NCBI RefSeq assembly: GCF_002294995.1
Contig: NZ_NSGF01000009.1
Coordinates: forward strand, 1-64,000
Direction of reading: 5' to 3'
Length of the DNA: 64,000 bases
Source: Mesorhizobium sp. WSM3860
Lineage (GTDB): Bacteria; Pseudomonadota; Alphaproteobacteria; Rhizobiales; Rhizobiaceae
Each line of letters opens with the position of its first letter. The first letter of the stretch is position 1. The notes under the pieces were generated by a model. It did not search any database. It was not told the origin of the DNA and worked only from the letters and a program-made list of their open reading frames with translations. Positions 1 to 10,900 of this stretch are shown in pieces. The position numbers and the translations under genes are program-made.

Positions 1-83
1 CCGGTCCTCCCGGCTGGCGAGAAAACTGTCACCCATCTAATCGGTCCATTCTGTTACCTATCTATCCGGTTCGGACACGGGCA

Positions 84-209
84 TTTCTCCCCGTATAGAG
101 ACGGGGAGAAAGGGGCCTGCGCAGAGGCTTTCGCCAATTTCCAACGCTGCAGAAAAGGCGCCGACGATCGCGATAGTCCCCTTCTCCCCGTCTCTAGACG
201 GGGAGAAGG
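84..209. repeat. Two rhizobial intergenic palindromes
   Basis: The first palindrome has 11-bp arms (TTTCTCCCCGT at 84-94, ACGGGGAGAAA at 101-111). The second has perfect 13-bp arms at 180-192 and 197-209 around a 4-nt loop, followed by a GCCGGCAGGCGGATGAGGG tail. This arrangement resembles the intergenic mosaic elements common in rhizobia (family naming from memory). I see no convincing gene in positions 1-271. The hairpins lie downstream of the minus-strand macroglobulin gene and could help end its transcript. Confidence 0.75.
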
Positions 210-271
210 TGCCGGCAGGCGGATGAGGGGCAGCGCTATCGCCATTTTTGTGATCGCCAGCGTCGGAATAC

Positions 272-3200
272 TTACTCCGCCTTGACCTCCATCATGCCGG
301 AGGCGGTGCGGGCCGAATATTGCGGGCGATACATGTCCTCCACCGTCGCCGCCGGATGGGCATAGGTGCCCGGCGTCACGGCGCGCACGACATAGGCCAG
401 CGCGATGTTGCGGTCGCCGTCGCCTTCATTCGGATTGAAGGCGGCGACGAAGCGGTCGTCGCGGAACTCCAGATGCGCGGCGTCGGTCTGCGCCAACCAG
501 GAGAAGTTCGACAGCTGAGCGCTGGACACCAGGCTCGGATTGTCGATCTCGAAGCCGGCCGGCAACAGATCCGTGATCAGCAGGCGCGAGGGCCATTTGT
601 TCTGCTCATAGACCTTGAGCACGACCACATAGCGTTCGTTCTGCCTGGCCTCGGTGATGTTGGCCTCGGTGCCGTCGAGCCTGTAGTAGGTGCGATCGAT
701 GGTGAAGCCGTCGCCGCCGGCCGGCAGCGGCTCGACGGGTGCGGCCACCGCCGTGACCACCGCCTGCAGCGGCGTCGTGCCGGTGTTGGCGATGGTGAGC
801 GGGCTATCGACAAGGTCGCTGCCGGCGACCCGATCGGAATAGCCGCCGGCATGCGGCGCGCCGTTGACGGAAAGCGCGATTGAATTATTGCCTTCCTTCA
901 ACGCCCTTGCCGCAAGAAGCATCCAGGATTCATCCTGCGTGCTCGTCCAGCGGGCGTCGGCGCGTTCCCGCGCCACCAGCCTGATCAGTTGCGGCACGAT
1001 GCTCGGTACTGGCTTCGATTCCGCGGCCAGCGCCAGCATCGCGGCGCCATCACGCAGCGGCGAGCCGTAGTCGGAGCGATAATAGTCGTACTCGGTGCTT
1101 GCCTGCGCCAGCCGCAAGGCCGTCTGGAAAGTGGCTTCGGAACGCTGCGTATCGCCGTAAAGTGCGAGGCTTGCCGCCAGTTGCGCGACTGCCATCGGGC
1201 TCGAGAAGGACTCGAGCTGCGTATCTGCATAGTAGCGCAGATCGCCGATCGAGGCCTTCTTGTTGCGGGCGAGCACATAGAGCGCGTAGGCGATCTCGCT
1301 GCCGCGATCCTGGACGTCCTGGTCATAACCCAGCGAGTTCTGCAGGTTGTTCAGCGCCTGGTTCATCGCCTGCGCCGGCACGTCGTATTTCTGCTCGCGC
1401 GCCCGGGTCAGGAACTCCGTGACATAGGCATCGAGCCAGAGGTCGCCGGATCCCGGACCCCAGAGGCCGAAGCTGCCGCTTGATGCCTGGTAGCTCAGCA
1501 CCTTGTAGACGGCATCTTGGATGCGACCATGCAGGTCCGGATCGCTCTCCATGCCGATGCTTTTGGCCATGTCGTTGACATAGAGCAGCGGCAAGGCGCG
1601 GCTGGTTGTCTGCTCGGCGCAGCCATAGGGGTAGCGATCGAGCGTCATCAAGAGGGAAGGCACGTCGAAGGCGGCTGCCTGCGAGACGCCGACGCTGACC
1701 GAAGCACCGTCGAGCACGCTTGCGGCGAGCAGCTGCTTGTCGACGCGCAAGGCGCCGCCATTGGGTTTCAGGTCGACCACCATGCGGTTGGTGACCGGGA
1801 GCTGCGCCGGGCGCACCGGCAGGTAGAGCGTCTGCTCGACCTCGGTTCCGCTGTCATGCGCGAGCTTGACGGTGATCGAAGCGTCGCCCGCCGTCTGCGC
1901 GATCAGCGGGAACGAGAGCGATTGCCGATTGCCCTGGCTAAGCGTCAGCTTCTCGGGCAGGGGCTTGTCGCCGGTCGAGAGATCGCCGGTCGTGGTGACC
2001 GACAGCTTGTAGTCGCCGGCAGGGCCGTCGGTGTCAGCGATGTCGAGACGCATGGTCGCGGCATCGCCAGGCGCCAGGAAGCGCGGCAAGCCGGCGGTGA
2101 TCACCACCGGATCGCGCACGATGACGTCGGTTTGAGCATGGCCGACGGCCTCTTTGGTCCAGGCGACGGCCATGACGCGCACGGTGCCGTTGAACTGCGG
2201 GATATCGAAATCCACCCGCGCCTTGCCATTGGCATCGAGCTCGACCGGGCCGGAGAAGAAGGCGACCAGCTTCTCGGTCGGCGGACTGCCTTGCGACTGC
2301 ATGTTGGCGCCGTCGCCGCCGGTCCGCAATTTGCCGGTGGTGCCGAGCGAACCGTCGATCAGGCGGCCATAAAGGTCGCGGATTTCAAGACCCAGCATGC
2401 GCTGGCCGAAGAACCAGTCCTCCGGATCGGGCGCCTTGTAGTTGGTGAGGTTGAGGATGCCGACATCGACGGCCGCGACCACCACATAGGCGTTGCTGCC
2501 GGCTTGCGCGCCGTTGACGGCGACCGGGATCGACAGCTGCTGGCGCGGGGCCGTCTTTTCAGGCGGCGTAAGCGCAACAGTTAGCTTCTTCGAACCCGGA
2601 TCCACGGTCAGCCATTTGACGCCGATGGCGCGGGCCGGCATGCGCGATTCTTGCGCATCGCCCGGCCGGAACAAAGTCGCCGTGACGTAGGCGCCGGCGC
2701 CCCAGTCGTCGCCGACGGGGATGTCGACGGTGTTGCCGCCGGCCGGCACCGAAGCGGTGACGGTCTTCAAGAGCTTCTCGGCGCCGATGGTGACCAGAAG
2801 CTCGCCGGCAAAATGCGGTGAGACCTTGAGCTTGGCCACCTCGCCGGCGGCGTAAGTGTCCTTGTCGAGCGCGATCTCCAGGCCGTCCGGTGTTTCGGTG
2901 GTTGTCGAGGCGACGTACCAGCCGGCGTCGAACTCATAGCTGGTCGCCGGGCCATCGGGGTCGGCACTCTCGACCTCAAGCCGGTAGCGGCCCCAGTCGA
3001 CAGGAAGCGACACGGTCGCCTCGCCGTCGGGGTTCAGGTCGATCTGGCCGTTGGCGACGGCCTTGGTGAGGTTCACCGCTTCATAGTTCCAGGAATTGTT
3101 CGAACGGTACCATTGGTAGTTGCGCTCGACCTTGAACAGCGACCACTGCGCGCCTTTCAGCTCCTCGCGTTTGCCGTTCGGATCGACGGCGATGATGCTG

Positions 3201-5752
3201 AATTTCGCTGTTCCGCCTTGCGGCACCTCACCGCCTTCGAAATCCGGGCGGATGCCGATCATCTCCTTTTCCGGATGGATGGCGATGTCGAGCGAGCGCT
3301 CGACGGCACGGCCGCCGGCTTCACGCATGCGGACTGTGACCTTGGCGTTGATCAGCTTGGTGGTGGAGGGCAGCTGGTCGATCGAGACCGGGAAGGTCGC
3401 CTTGCCGTCATCGCCGACGACAGGAAGGTTGGCCAAAGGCGTCACCGAAGGCTCGGCCGACTGCTCGTCGGCGAGGCCGAAGGTGAAGTCCTTGAACCGA
3501 TCCCAGCTGTCCGTGGTCGAGAGCGTCATCTCGCCTTCGAGCGCGAGGCCGGCGGCTGGCGCGCCATAGAGGAAGCGGCCGTCAACGCTGACATTGGCTG
3601 TCTCACCCTGTGCGATCTCCTTCTTGTCGGCGGTCAGATCGAACTCGATGCGATCCGGCACGAAGTCTTCAACGAGGAACATCTGGCTGGCGACCGGCGC
3701 CTGCTTGGGATCGGTGTAGATCGACACCGACCAGGTGCCGCGCATGGCGTTAGGCTCGAGCGGCAGATCGACGGCATGGCCGCCAGCGGAAGCACCGTCG
3801 CTGACGATGCGGCGGTTCTCGACGCCGTCGGGCCGGGTGAAGATGAAGGTCAGCGGCAGGTTCTCGACCGCCTTGGCGGCGCCGTCGCGCGCAAGGGCGG
3901 CGACATGGACGTCTTCGCCGGCGCGGTAGATGCCGCGCTCGGTCCAGGCATAGACATCGAGCGCGCCGGGCGCGGCGCGCCCGGCAACGCCGCGGTCCGA
4001 CAGATCGAAGCCGGCGCGGCCCATGTCGAGGAAGACGAAGTCGTTGTCGCCCTGCTTGGCCATCAGCACCGCCGGCACCATGCCGCCTTCGCCGCGCGTC
4101 AGGCCAGGGTTGAACACGGCATGGCCCTCGGCGTCGGATGTCGCCATGCCGAGGATTTCATTGTTCTTGGCAAGCAGCGTCAGTTCAGCGCCCGCAATCG
4201 GCTTGGCAGAGCCCAGCGAACGGGCAAAGACGTTGAGACCGTCCTGGCCGGTATAGGTGGAGAGGCCGATGTCGGAAACGACGAACCATTGGGTGGCGCG
4301 CGAACCATACTCGTCGCTCTTGTCGTCGACCGGCTGCGCGGTCAACACATAGACCCCGGGCTTGCGCTGCGGGATCGCCTCGTCGACCGGAAAGGAGGTG
4401 GTGACCTCCTTGTTGAGGTCGTTGGCGATGTCGAGCGTGCCTTCCCAGACCGGCGCGCCCATCTGGTCGGAAATGGTGGAAATGTCGTAGCCGTCGAGCT
4501 GATGCAGAAACTGGTAGCCGGACAGAAGCTGCGCCAGCGAACGGTCGCCGATGCGGTAGAGCTTCATCTTGGCGGCGCTCATGTTGACGGTGACGACCGG
4601 AATGCCGCGGCGGGCGCCGGCCGGCAGCACGAAGCTGTCGCCGGTGAAGCGGGCCGATGGGGCGCGATCCTGGACATAGATCGACAGCACGACCGGAGCG
4701 GCAATCGTCTCGCCGATCGCGGCCGGCAGGCCGGCGCGGAAGGTCACGTCATAGTGTTGGCCATGTTCAAGCCCTTCGACGCAGATCTGCTTGTCCTTGG
4801 CTTCGACAGCCTTGGGAGCGGCATTGTCGACGGTGACGAACTGCGAATAGTCGACGCCGGTCTTCACCAAGTCCTCGGAAAACTGGGCGCAGATGCGCGG
4901 CGAAGAGGAATCGGCATCGACGGAATGGTCGATGACCCGGAAACCCTTGCGTGCCTTGAGGTCGGCGTAATCGGCCTGTACGGCGGGCGAGTTCACCAGC
5001 GCAAGGCTCGCCTCATAGGCCTGAATGGCCGGCCGGAAAAGGTCGCGCTTGTCGAGGCCGGCGGCAAGCAGCGCCAGAGCCTCGGCGCGGGTCTTTGCCG
5101 TCCGCACCAGCTTATAAGCGTTGAAGGCCGCCGAGGTGACGTTTGCCGGCAGGGTCGAGGGTTCGGAGGTGTTGGAGGCCGGCTGCACGCCGAGCGTCTC
5201 GCGCGCCAGCGCCAGCCAGAGCGCGCCGTCGTCGGGCAGGACGGATAGCGCCGCCTGGTATTTCTGCATGGCCAGGCGATGGTCGCCGGTCAGCGCTGCC
5301 TGCTCGGCCGTGGCCTGAATTGCTGCCAGTCCCTCGGTCGGCTTGTCATAGGCCGGATCGGTCAGCTTGTTGCGGAACTGCTGGGCCTGATCGGCCATCC
5401 AGTTGGGGAAGAAGGCAAGTGGAGGCGGCGCGCCGATATCGGGGTCGCCATCGACGTTTGCGACTTTGCCGGCGACGGCGCCGCTGAAGGGTTTCAGCTG
5501 ATTGTAGTCGGATTTGAGAAAGCACCATTTGGCCTTCGTGTTGTAGGTGAAGGCGCGGCAGGCGGCGTCGCCGAGGCATGTGGTCTTGCATTGCTCGATG
5601 CTGACATTCTGGTCGGACCTGAGGTCGAAACCGAAATAGTCGGAATTGTCAGTCGTCACGATTCGCCGGGCTTCGGCCGCCTGCGCGGCTCCGCTCAAGG
5701 CAAAGAACAGAAGAACGAGGAAAGAGAGACCACGAGCCGCGCGCATTGCCAT
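272..5752 (-). CDS. Bacterial alpha-2-macroglobulin with N-terminal PAN/apple domain
   Basis: An exported 1826-residue protein. I start at 5752 because a GGGAGG ribosome site lies just upstream and the protein then opens with a clean Sec signal peptide (residues 1 to about 26, ending AAQA). A PAN/apple-like segment with spaced cysteines follows (about 30-95), then a TPR-like stretch (about 155-200), macroglobulin-type beta domains, and a thioester motif YGCAEQTT with Cys near residue 1378. Bacterial family members act as periplasmic protease traps and usually pair with penicillin-binding protein 1C; that partner would lie left of this window and cannot be seen. No lipobox Cys follows the signal peptide, so it is probably soluble rather than a lipoprotein. 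The family call is firm; the role is taken from the family. Confidence 0.92.
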   Translation of the reverse strand: MAMRAARGLSFLVLLFFALSGAAQAAEARRIVTTDNSDYFGFDLRSDQNVSIEQCKTTCLGDAACRAFTYNTKAKWCFLKSDYNQLKPFSGAVAGKVANVDGDPDIGAPPPLAFFPNWMADQAQQFRNKLTDPAYDKPTEGLAAIQATAEQAALTGDHRLAMQKYQAALSVLPDDGALWLALARETLGVQPASNTSEPSTLPANVTSAAFNAYKLVRTAKTRAEALALLAAGLDKRDLFRPAIQAYEASLALVNSPAVQADYADLKARKGFRVIDHSVDADSSSPRICAQFSEDLVKTGVDYSQFVTVDNAAPKAVEAKDKQICVEGLEHGQHYDVTFRAGLPAAIGETIAAPVVLSIYVQDRAPSARFTGDSFVLPAGARRGIPVVTVNMSAAKMKLYRIGDRSLAQLLSGYQFLHQLDGYDISTISDQMGAPVWEGTLDIANDLNKEVTTSFPVDEAIPQRKPGVYVLTAQPVDDKSDEYGSRATQWFVVSDIGLSTYTGQDGLNVFARSLGSAKPIAGAELTLLAKNNEILGMATSDAEGHAVFNPGLTRGEGGMVPAVLMAKQGDNDFVFLDMGRAGFDLSDRGVAGRAAPGALDVYAWTERGIYRAGEDVHVAALARDGAAKAVENLPLTFIFTRPDGVENRRIVSDGASAGGHAVDLPLEPNAMRGTWSVSIYTDPKQAPVASQMFLVEDFVPDRIEFDLTADKKEIAQGETANVSVDGRFLYGAPAAGLALEGEMTLSTTDSWDRFKDFTFGLADEQSAEPSVTPLANLPVVGDDGKATFPVSIDQLPSTTKLINAKVTVRMREAGGRAVERSLDIAIHPEKEMIGIRPDFEGGEVPQGGTAKFSIIAVDPNGKREELKGAQWSLFKVERNYQWYRSNNSWNYEAVNLTKAVANGQIDLNPDGEATVSLPVDWGRYRLEVESADPDGPATSYEFDAGWYVASTTTETPDGLEIALDKDTYAAGEVAKLKVSPHFAGELLVTIGAEKLLKTVTASVPAGGNTVDIPVGDDWGAGAYVTATLFRPGDAQESRMPARAIGVKWLTVDPGSKKLTVALTPPEKTAPRQQLSIPVAVNGAQAGSNAYVVVAAVDVGILNLTNYKAPDPEDWFFGQRMLGLEIRDLYGRLIDGSLGTTGKLRTGGDGANMQSQGSPPTEKLVAFFSGPVELDANGKARVDFDIPQFNGTVRVMAVAWTKEAVGHAQTDVIVRDPVVITAGLPRFLAPGDAATMRLDIADTDGPAGDYKLSVTTTGDLSTGDKPLPEKLTLSQGNRQSLSFPLIAQTAGDASITVKLAHDSGTEVEQTLYLPVRPAQLPVTNRMVVDLKPNGGALRVDKQLLAASVLDGASVSVGVSQAAAFDVPSLLMTLDRYPYGCAEQTTSRALPLLYVNDMAKSIGMESDPDLHGRIQDAVYKVLSYQASSGSFGLWGPGSGDLWLDAYVTEFLTRAREQKYDVPAQAMNQALNNLQNSLGYDQDVQDRGSEIAYALYVLARNKKASIGDLRYYADTQLESFSSPMAVAQLAASLALYGDTQRSEATFQTALRLAQASTEYDYYRSDYGSPLRDGAAMLALAAESKPVPSIVPQLIRLVARERADARWTSTQDESWMLLAARALKEGNNSIALSVNGAPHAGGYSDRVAGSDLVDSPLTIANTGTTPLQAVVTAVAAPVEPLPAGGDGFTIDRTYYRLDGTEANITEARQNERYVVVLKVYEQNKWPSRLLITDLLPAGFEIDNPSLVSSAQLSNFSWLAQTDAAHLEFRDDRFVAAFNPNEGDGDRNIALAYVVRAVTPGTYAHPAATVEDMYRPQYSARTASGMMEVKAE

Positions 5753-6030
5753 ATCACCCTCCCGACATTGCAGCGTCCGGGCATGATCAAGCATCAAGCA
5801 GGCTTGTCAACGCCGAACGCGGCAGGTTTTCAACCCGCCAACGGTTTCCATGCCGGCCATAGGCCGGTATTTCGACAGAACCTCCACGGGACAAGGGTTC
5901 ACGCTTTCTTGCGAAGGCGCAAAAGGTGTGAATTCCAAGCCCGGTCTATTTCAGACAATTGGATTGTGGCCCCTTTACGAGCGTTTCAGAACTTCATTCC
6001 AATTTTAGTTTTGTCGTCTAGGTTAGCGTA

Positions 6031-7959
6031 ATGTCGGCGTATGAAACGCAGATGTCGGGAGGGATCGCGCCAGGGCGCGGGCTTCCGCGCGCCCTATTTT
6101 TGGCGCTTGTCTGCGCGGCCATGCTCGCCGGCGAAGCGCGGCCGGCGGCCGCTTTCGAGATTTTCGGCATCAAGCTTTGGGGCTCGTCCAAGGACGAGGA
6201 TGCCGACATCGTCGATCCGCTGCGCTATTCCGTGACCATCGACGCGCCGGATGCCGACAAGGATCTGGTCAAGAAGCTGGAAGATGCCTCGGCGCTCAAA
6301 AATGACGAGGAGCATCCGGTATCGGGGTCGCTCGGCCTGATGGCCAAGGCGCGCAGCGATCGCGAGCAACTCGTTGCCGCTCTTTATGCCGACGCCCGCT
6401 ACGAAGGCGTGGTCACCATCACCATAGAGGGCGAGTCCCTTGACGAACTGCCGCCGGACGCCGAATTCAAGGGGCCACAGCCCATTCCGGTGGTCGTCAG
6501 CATTGCCGCCGGGCCGAAATTCACCCTCGGCGACATCAGGCTGAAAGGCGACGCGGCGGGCCTGTCGAGCGCCGATTTCGGCCTGATCGCGGGCGGCGAC
6601 GCCAGTTCGGGTGCCGTGCTCAAGGCCGAAGCGGCGATCGTGCGAGCGCTCAAGGAAGAGGGTAGGCCGCTTGCCAAGGTGACGGATCGCTCGATCGTCG
6701 CAGACCATGACACTTCGACGCTCGACGTGACACTGACGGTCGCGGCCGGCCCGGTCGCCGGCTATGGCGACACCACCGTCGAGGGTACCGAAAAGGTTGA
6801 TCGCGACTTCACCGAATACATGACGGGCTTAAAGCGGGGCCAGCAATTTTCGCCGCAAGAGATTGACGATGCCCGCGATCGCTTGCTCGGGCTCGAAGTC
6901 TTCAACAGCGTGACCCTCAAGGAGGGCGAGAGCCTCGACGCCCAAGGCAACATTCCGATCGACGTCCAGGTGAGCGAGCGCAAGCCGCGCTTTTTCGGCG
7001 TCGGCGGCACGTTTTCGAACACGGAAGGACTGGGGCTCGAAGGTTATTGGGGCCACCGCAATCTGTTCGGCCAGGCAGAGAAGCTGCGCATCGACGGCTC
7101 CATCAGCGGCATCGGCAGCAACAGCATTTCCGCGCTCAACTACAATGCCGGCATTATGTTCGAGAAGCCGGGCGTGCTCGGGCCGACATCGAAGTTCTTC
7201 ACCGGCATCAAGACCGTGTTGGAGCACCCCGACGCCTACGACCATTTCTCGGTCAAGGGCGACGTGGGAGTCTCCTACGACCTCGACAAGAGGCAGCGGG
7301 TCTCGGCCGAATTCGACCTCGATTACTCGAAGATCACCGACGCCTTCGGCAAGCACACCTATCTGATCGCCAGCGTCCCGCTGCAATATGTCTATGACAG
7401 CCGCGACAACAAGCTCAACCCGACCAGGGGTTTCCGGGCGCTTGCTTATGCCGAGCCGAGCTACGACATTCTGAACGGCGCGACTTTCCTCAAGCTGAAG
7501 GGCGAAGGCTCCGCCTATCAGTCGCTCGATACGGCGAGCAAATTCGTCCTCGCCGAACGCGCCACGCTCGGCTCGATCGTTGGCACCGGGCTGCAGAATG
7601 TTCCGGCCGATCGGCGCTTCTATTCCGGCGGCGGCGGCTCGGTGCGCGGCTATGCCTACCAGGGTATCGGCCCGAAGGATATCGACGGCCAGCCGATCGG
7701 CGGCCTGTCCCTGTTCGAGACGTCGATCGAGATGCGCATTGCCGTCACCGACACGATCGGCATCGTGCCTTTCGTGGATGCCGGCACGGTCTCGACCAAA
7801 TCCTTCCCCGATTTCTCCGACGTCAAGGTCGGCGCCGGCGTCGGTCTGCGCTATCTTACGCCATTCGGGCCGCTGCGAGTCGACGCCGCCGTGCCGCTCA
7901 ACCGCGATCCGGGCGATCCGCATTTCGGCCTCTATGCCGGCATCGGTCAGGCGTTCTGA
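6031..7959 (+). CDS. tamA: TamA-type outer-membrane Omp85 protein
   Basis: A 642-residue protein with an N-terminal export signal (hydrophobic stretch about 21-41, AAAF at its end), POTRA-like domains (about 65-300) and a C-terminal 16-strand-type barrel (about 320-642). It ends in a phenylalanine, AGIGQAF, the usual barrel end signal. TamA is the outer-membrane half of the translocation and assembly module, which works with inner-membrane-anchored TamB in envelope biogenesis. Its stop overlaps the start of tamB by one base (TGATG), so the two are translationally coupled. A later ATG at 6052 is a possible alternative start. The 278-bp gap upstream is shared with the divergent macroglobulin gene. 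Confidence 0.93.
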   Translation: MSAYETQMSGGIAPGRGLPRALFLALVCAAMLAGEARPAAAFEIFGIKLWGSSKDEDADIVDPLRYSVTIDAPDADKDLVKKLEDASALKNDEEHPVSGSLGLMAKARSDREQLVAALYADARYEGVVTITIEGESLDELPPDAEFKGPQPIPVVVSIAAGPKFTLGDIRLKGDAAGLSSADFGLIAGGDASSGAVLKAEAAIVRALKEEGRPLAKVTDRSIVADHDTSTLDVTLTVAAGPVAGYGDTTVEGTEKVDRDFTEYMTGLKRGQQFSPQEIDDARDRLLGLEVFNSVTLKEGESLDAQGNIPIDVQVSERKPRFFGVGGTFSNTEGLGLEGYWGHRNLFGQAEKLRIDGSISGIGSNSISALNYNAGIMFEKPGVLGPTSKFFTGIKTVLEHPDAYDHFSVKGDVGVSYDLDKRQRVSAEFDLDYSKITDAFGKHTYLIASVPLQYVYDSRDNKLNPTRGFRALAYAEPSYDILNGATFLKLKGEGSAYQSLDTASKFVLAERATLGSIVGTGLQNVPADRRFYSGGGGSVRGYAYQGIGPKDIDGQPIGGLSLFETSIEMRIAVTDTIGIVPFVDAGTVSTKSFPDFSDVKVGAGVGLRYLTPFGPLRVDAAVPLNRDPGDPHFGLYAGIGQAF

Positions 7960-10900
7960 TGATGAGGATATTCTGGCGCATCCTTCGTATCTGCCTTTAC
8001 ACGCTGCTCCTGCTGCTGGTGGTGGCGATCGGCGCGCTCGCCGTGCTGACCGGCACCGAAGGCGGCCGCCAGAATCTCGCCGGCCTGATCTCGAAGCTGG
8101 CCTCGACCGAGGACCGCAAGGTCACCGTCAGCGGTATCGAAGGCATCTGGTCCGGTCAGCTCAGGCTCGATCATGTCGTGCTGGAGGATCGCACCGGACC
8201 CTGGCTGGTGGCGCGCAAGGTGGCGCTCGACTGGTCGCCGACGGCGCTCTTGTCGCGCAATTTCAACGCCGACCGCATCGGAGCCGAGCGCATCGAGCTG
8301 GCGCGGCTGCCACAAGCGGGCCAACAGCCGTCGCAAGGCGCATCGACCAGCCTGCCAGTTTCGATCGACGTCAAAGAGATCGAGCTGCCGGAGATCGCGC
8401 TCGGGCAAGAGCTCGCCGGCAGCGGCATTGCCGAACTTGCCGCCAAGGGTTCGCTCAAGGCTGATCCATCGCCGCTGGCGATCGACACGGTGCTCAAAGT
8501 CGCCCGCCACGACGGCAAGCAAGGCAATGTCGACGCCAAGGTCCATTTCGCGCCGGCCGACAACAAGCTCGACCTCGATCTCAAGGCATCGGAGCCGGCC
8601 GGCGGCATCATCGCCAATTTGCTCAAGCTCCCCGATGCGCCGCCCGTCGATATAGTCGTCTCCGGCACGGGGCCGCTCGCCAACTGGAACGGCATCGGCA
8701 CCTTCGTCGTCGACCGTCAGATCGTCGCTCAGCTCACCGGCCGCCATCAGTTGAGCGACAGGGGCCACTATATCGAGGCCAAAGGCGACGGCGAATTCGA
8801 GCGCTTCCTGCCGGAGAAGTTCAAGTCGCTGTTTGCCGGCAAGACGGATTTCGACGTGGCCGGGACGGCGACCACGACAGGCGGGATCGATATCGAGCGC
8901 GCGATCGTAGAGAGCGGTGCCGTGCATGGCACGGCCACCGGCAATGTCGACCCGAAGGGCGCCAGCGACCTTGCCGTCGAGCTCTCCGCCAAGGACAAGC
9001 CCGTGACCATCGACGTCGGCACCAGCGCGGTGCCAATCCTGGTCGCGGTTGAGAAGGCGACCGCACGCGCCTTTGGCGACGGCAAGGCGCCAATAGTCGA
9101 CATCGGCACCTCGTTGGCCTCGATCGCTGTCGGCGGCACGCAGCTCAACAATGTGACGGGACAGGTCCATTCCGACGGCTTCGACGTCGCGACCCGCACC
9201 GGGCCCGTCAATGTCAAGCTCGCCGCCGCCGGCCTGAAGACCGACGTGGCGACCCTGGCGCCGCTGGTGACGGGCAAGCTCGCCGCCGATCTCGCCGGTT
9301 CGATCAGCCGTGACGCCGTCACGGTCGACCAGGGCACTCTGCGCAGCGATGCGCTCAACGCCGCGCTGACCGCCGGCGTCTCGCTCGCCGATCTGTCGAT
9401 GACGCTGAAGATGAACGCCGACGCCGTATCGAAGGCGCTGCCGCCGCAGATCAGCTCGCTGCTTGGCGAACGGGTGAAATTCTCGGCTACCGCGACCCGC
9501 GATCCGGAAGGCGCTTTCGCGGCCAACGAGCTGGAGCTCACCTCCGGCTCGCTCAGCGCCAGCGGCACCGCCAGCGCGCAAGGCTCGGACATCCAGGCCA
9601 ACGTCAAGGGAACGCTGGGCGATGTATCGGCGCTGTCGTCGCTGGCGGGCACGCCGCTTGCCGGCGGGGTCAATTTCGCGCTAACCGCCAGCGGTCCGCG
9701 CTGGGCGCCGGATTTCTCGGTGTCGGCCGACAGCGCCAGCCTGACGGCGGCCGGCCGCACGGTGAAGGACATCAAGCTCTCGGCGAAGGGCAAGGCCGAC
9801 ATCGCCAACCCCTCGGCCGATATTTCGCTGACCGGCAACGTCGAGAAGCAGCCGCTCGACATCGAGGCGTCGCTGGTGACCGCGGCCGGCAAGCGGGCGA
9901 TCAGGGGGCTCAGCCTTGCACTCGGCGACAACAAGGTTTCGGGCGACCTCGCGCTCGACGATCAGTTCCTGCCGCTCGGCACGCTGACGCTGGCCGTTCC
10001 CGATGTCGGGCCGCTGGCGGCGCTTGGCGGCCAGACGGCGAGCGGCGATATCAACGGCACGATCGCCTTCGCCAAGGATGGCGCGACTCCCAACGTCACC
10101 ATCAATGCGGCCAGCACATCGATCGCGCGCGGCGAACTGGCGGCGAAGGCGATTACCGTCGATGCGCTGATCGCCAACTATCTCAAGGGACCGGCCATCT
10201 CGGGCACGATCAAGGCCGACAGCGTCACTTCCGGCAAGACGGTGGTCAGCGGTATCGGCATCGACCTGAAGCGCGACGGCGACTGGACCAATTTTTCCGG
10301 CGGCGCGACGGCATCCGGCATTCCGGCCACCGCGACCGGGCGCGTGAAGATCGCCGACGGCAAGACCAGCGTCGAGATCGCGTCCGGCGAAGCAACCCTG
10401 CGCGGCATCAAGGCGGCGATCGCCGAGCCGTCGCGCCTCGCAATCGCGAACGGTGTCGCCAGCGTCGAGAAGCTTGCGCTCAATCTCGGCGGCGGCTCGG
10501 CGACCGTTTCCGGCAGCGCCGGCCAGAGCCTCGATCTGACGGCCGATTTCGCCGGCCTGCCTGCGGCGCTCGCCAATGATTTCGTGCCGGGCCTCGACGC
10601 TGCCGGAACGCTGGAAGGCACGGCACATCTCACGGGTCCGTCGGCCAGTCCCGATATTCAGTTCGACGCCAAGCTCGCCGGCGCCGAGACCAGCCAGACC
10701 CGCCAGGCGGGACTTGGGCCGCTCAATCTAGATGCCGCCGGCAGCTATGGTCTGGCGAGCGGCCTGGCCCTCGACCATGCAACGCTTTCGGGCGACAGGA
10801 TTTCCGGCAACGCCGCCGGCACATTAAACCCGAACGGCGACAGCGATTTTTCGCTCGATCTCACATCATCCGGACCCAGCCTGCCGTTGACGATCGGCAG

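Noticed and set aside
54..245. 63-codon minus-strand frame in the first intergenic region
   Set aside because: It runs through two palindromic repeats and has no ribosome site or recognisable features.
3113..5248. 711-codon open frame on the plus strand opposite the macroglobulin gene
   Set aside because: Its translation is rich in Arg, Asp and Gly without domain features, and it lies opposite a fully convincing coding region. It is a high-GC antisense shadow.
7947..9581. 544-codon minus-strand frame opposite tamB
   Set aside because: Composition and lack of motifs mark it as a shadow of tamB.
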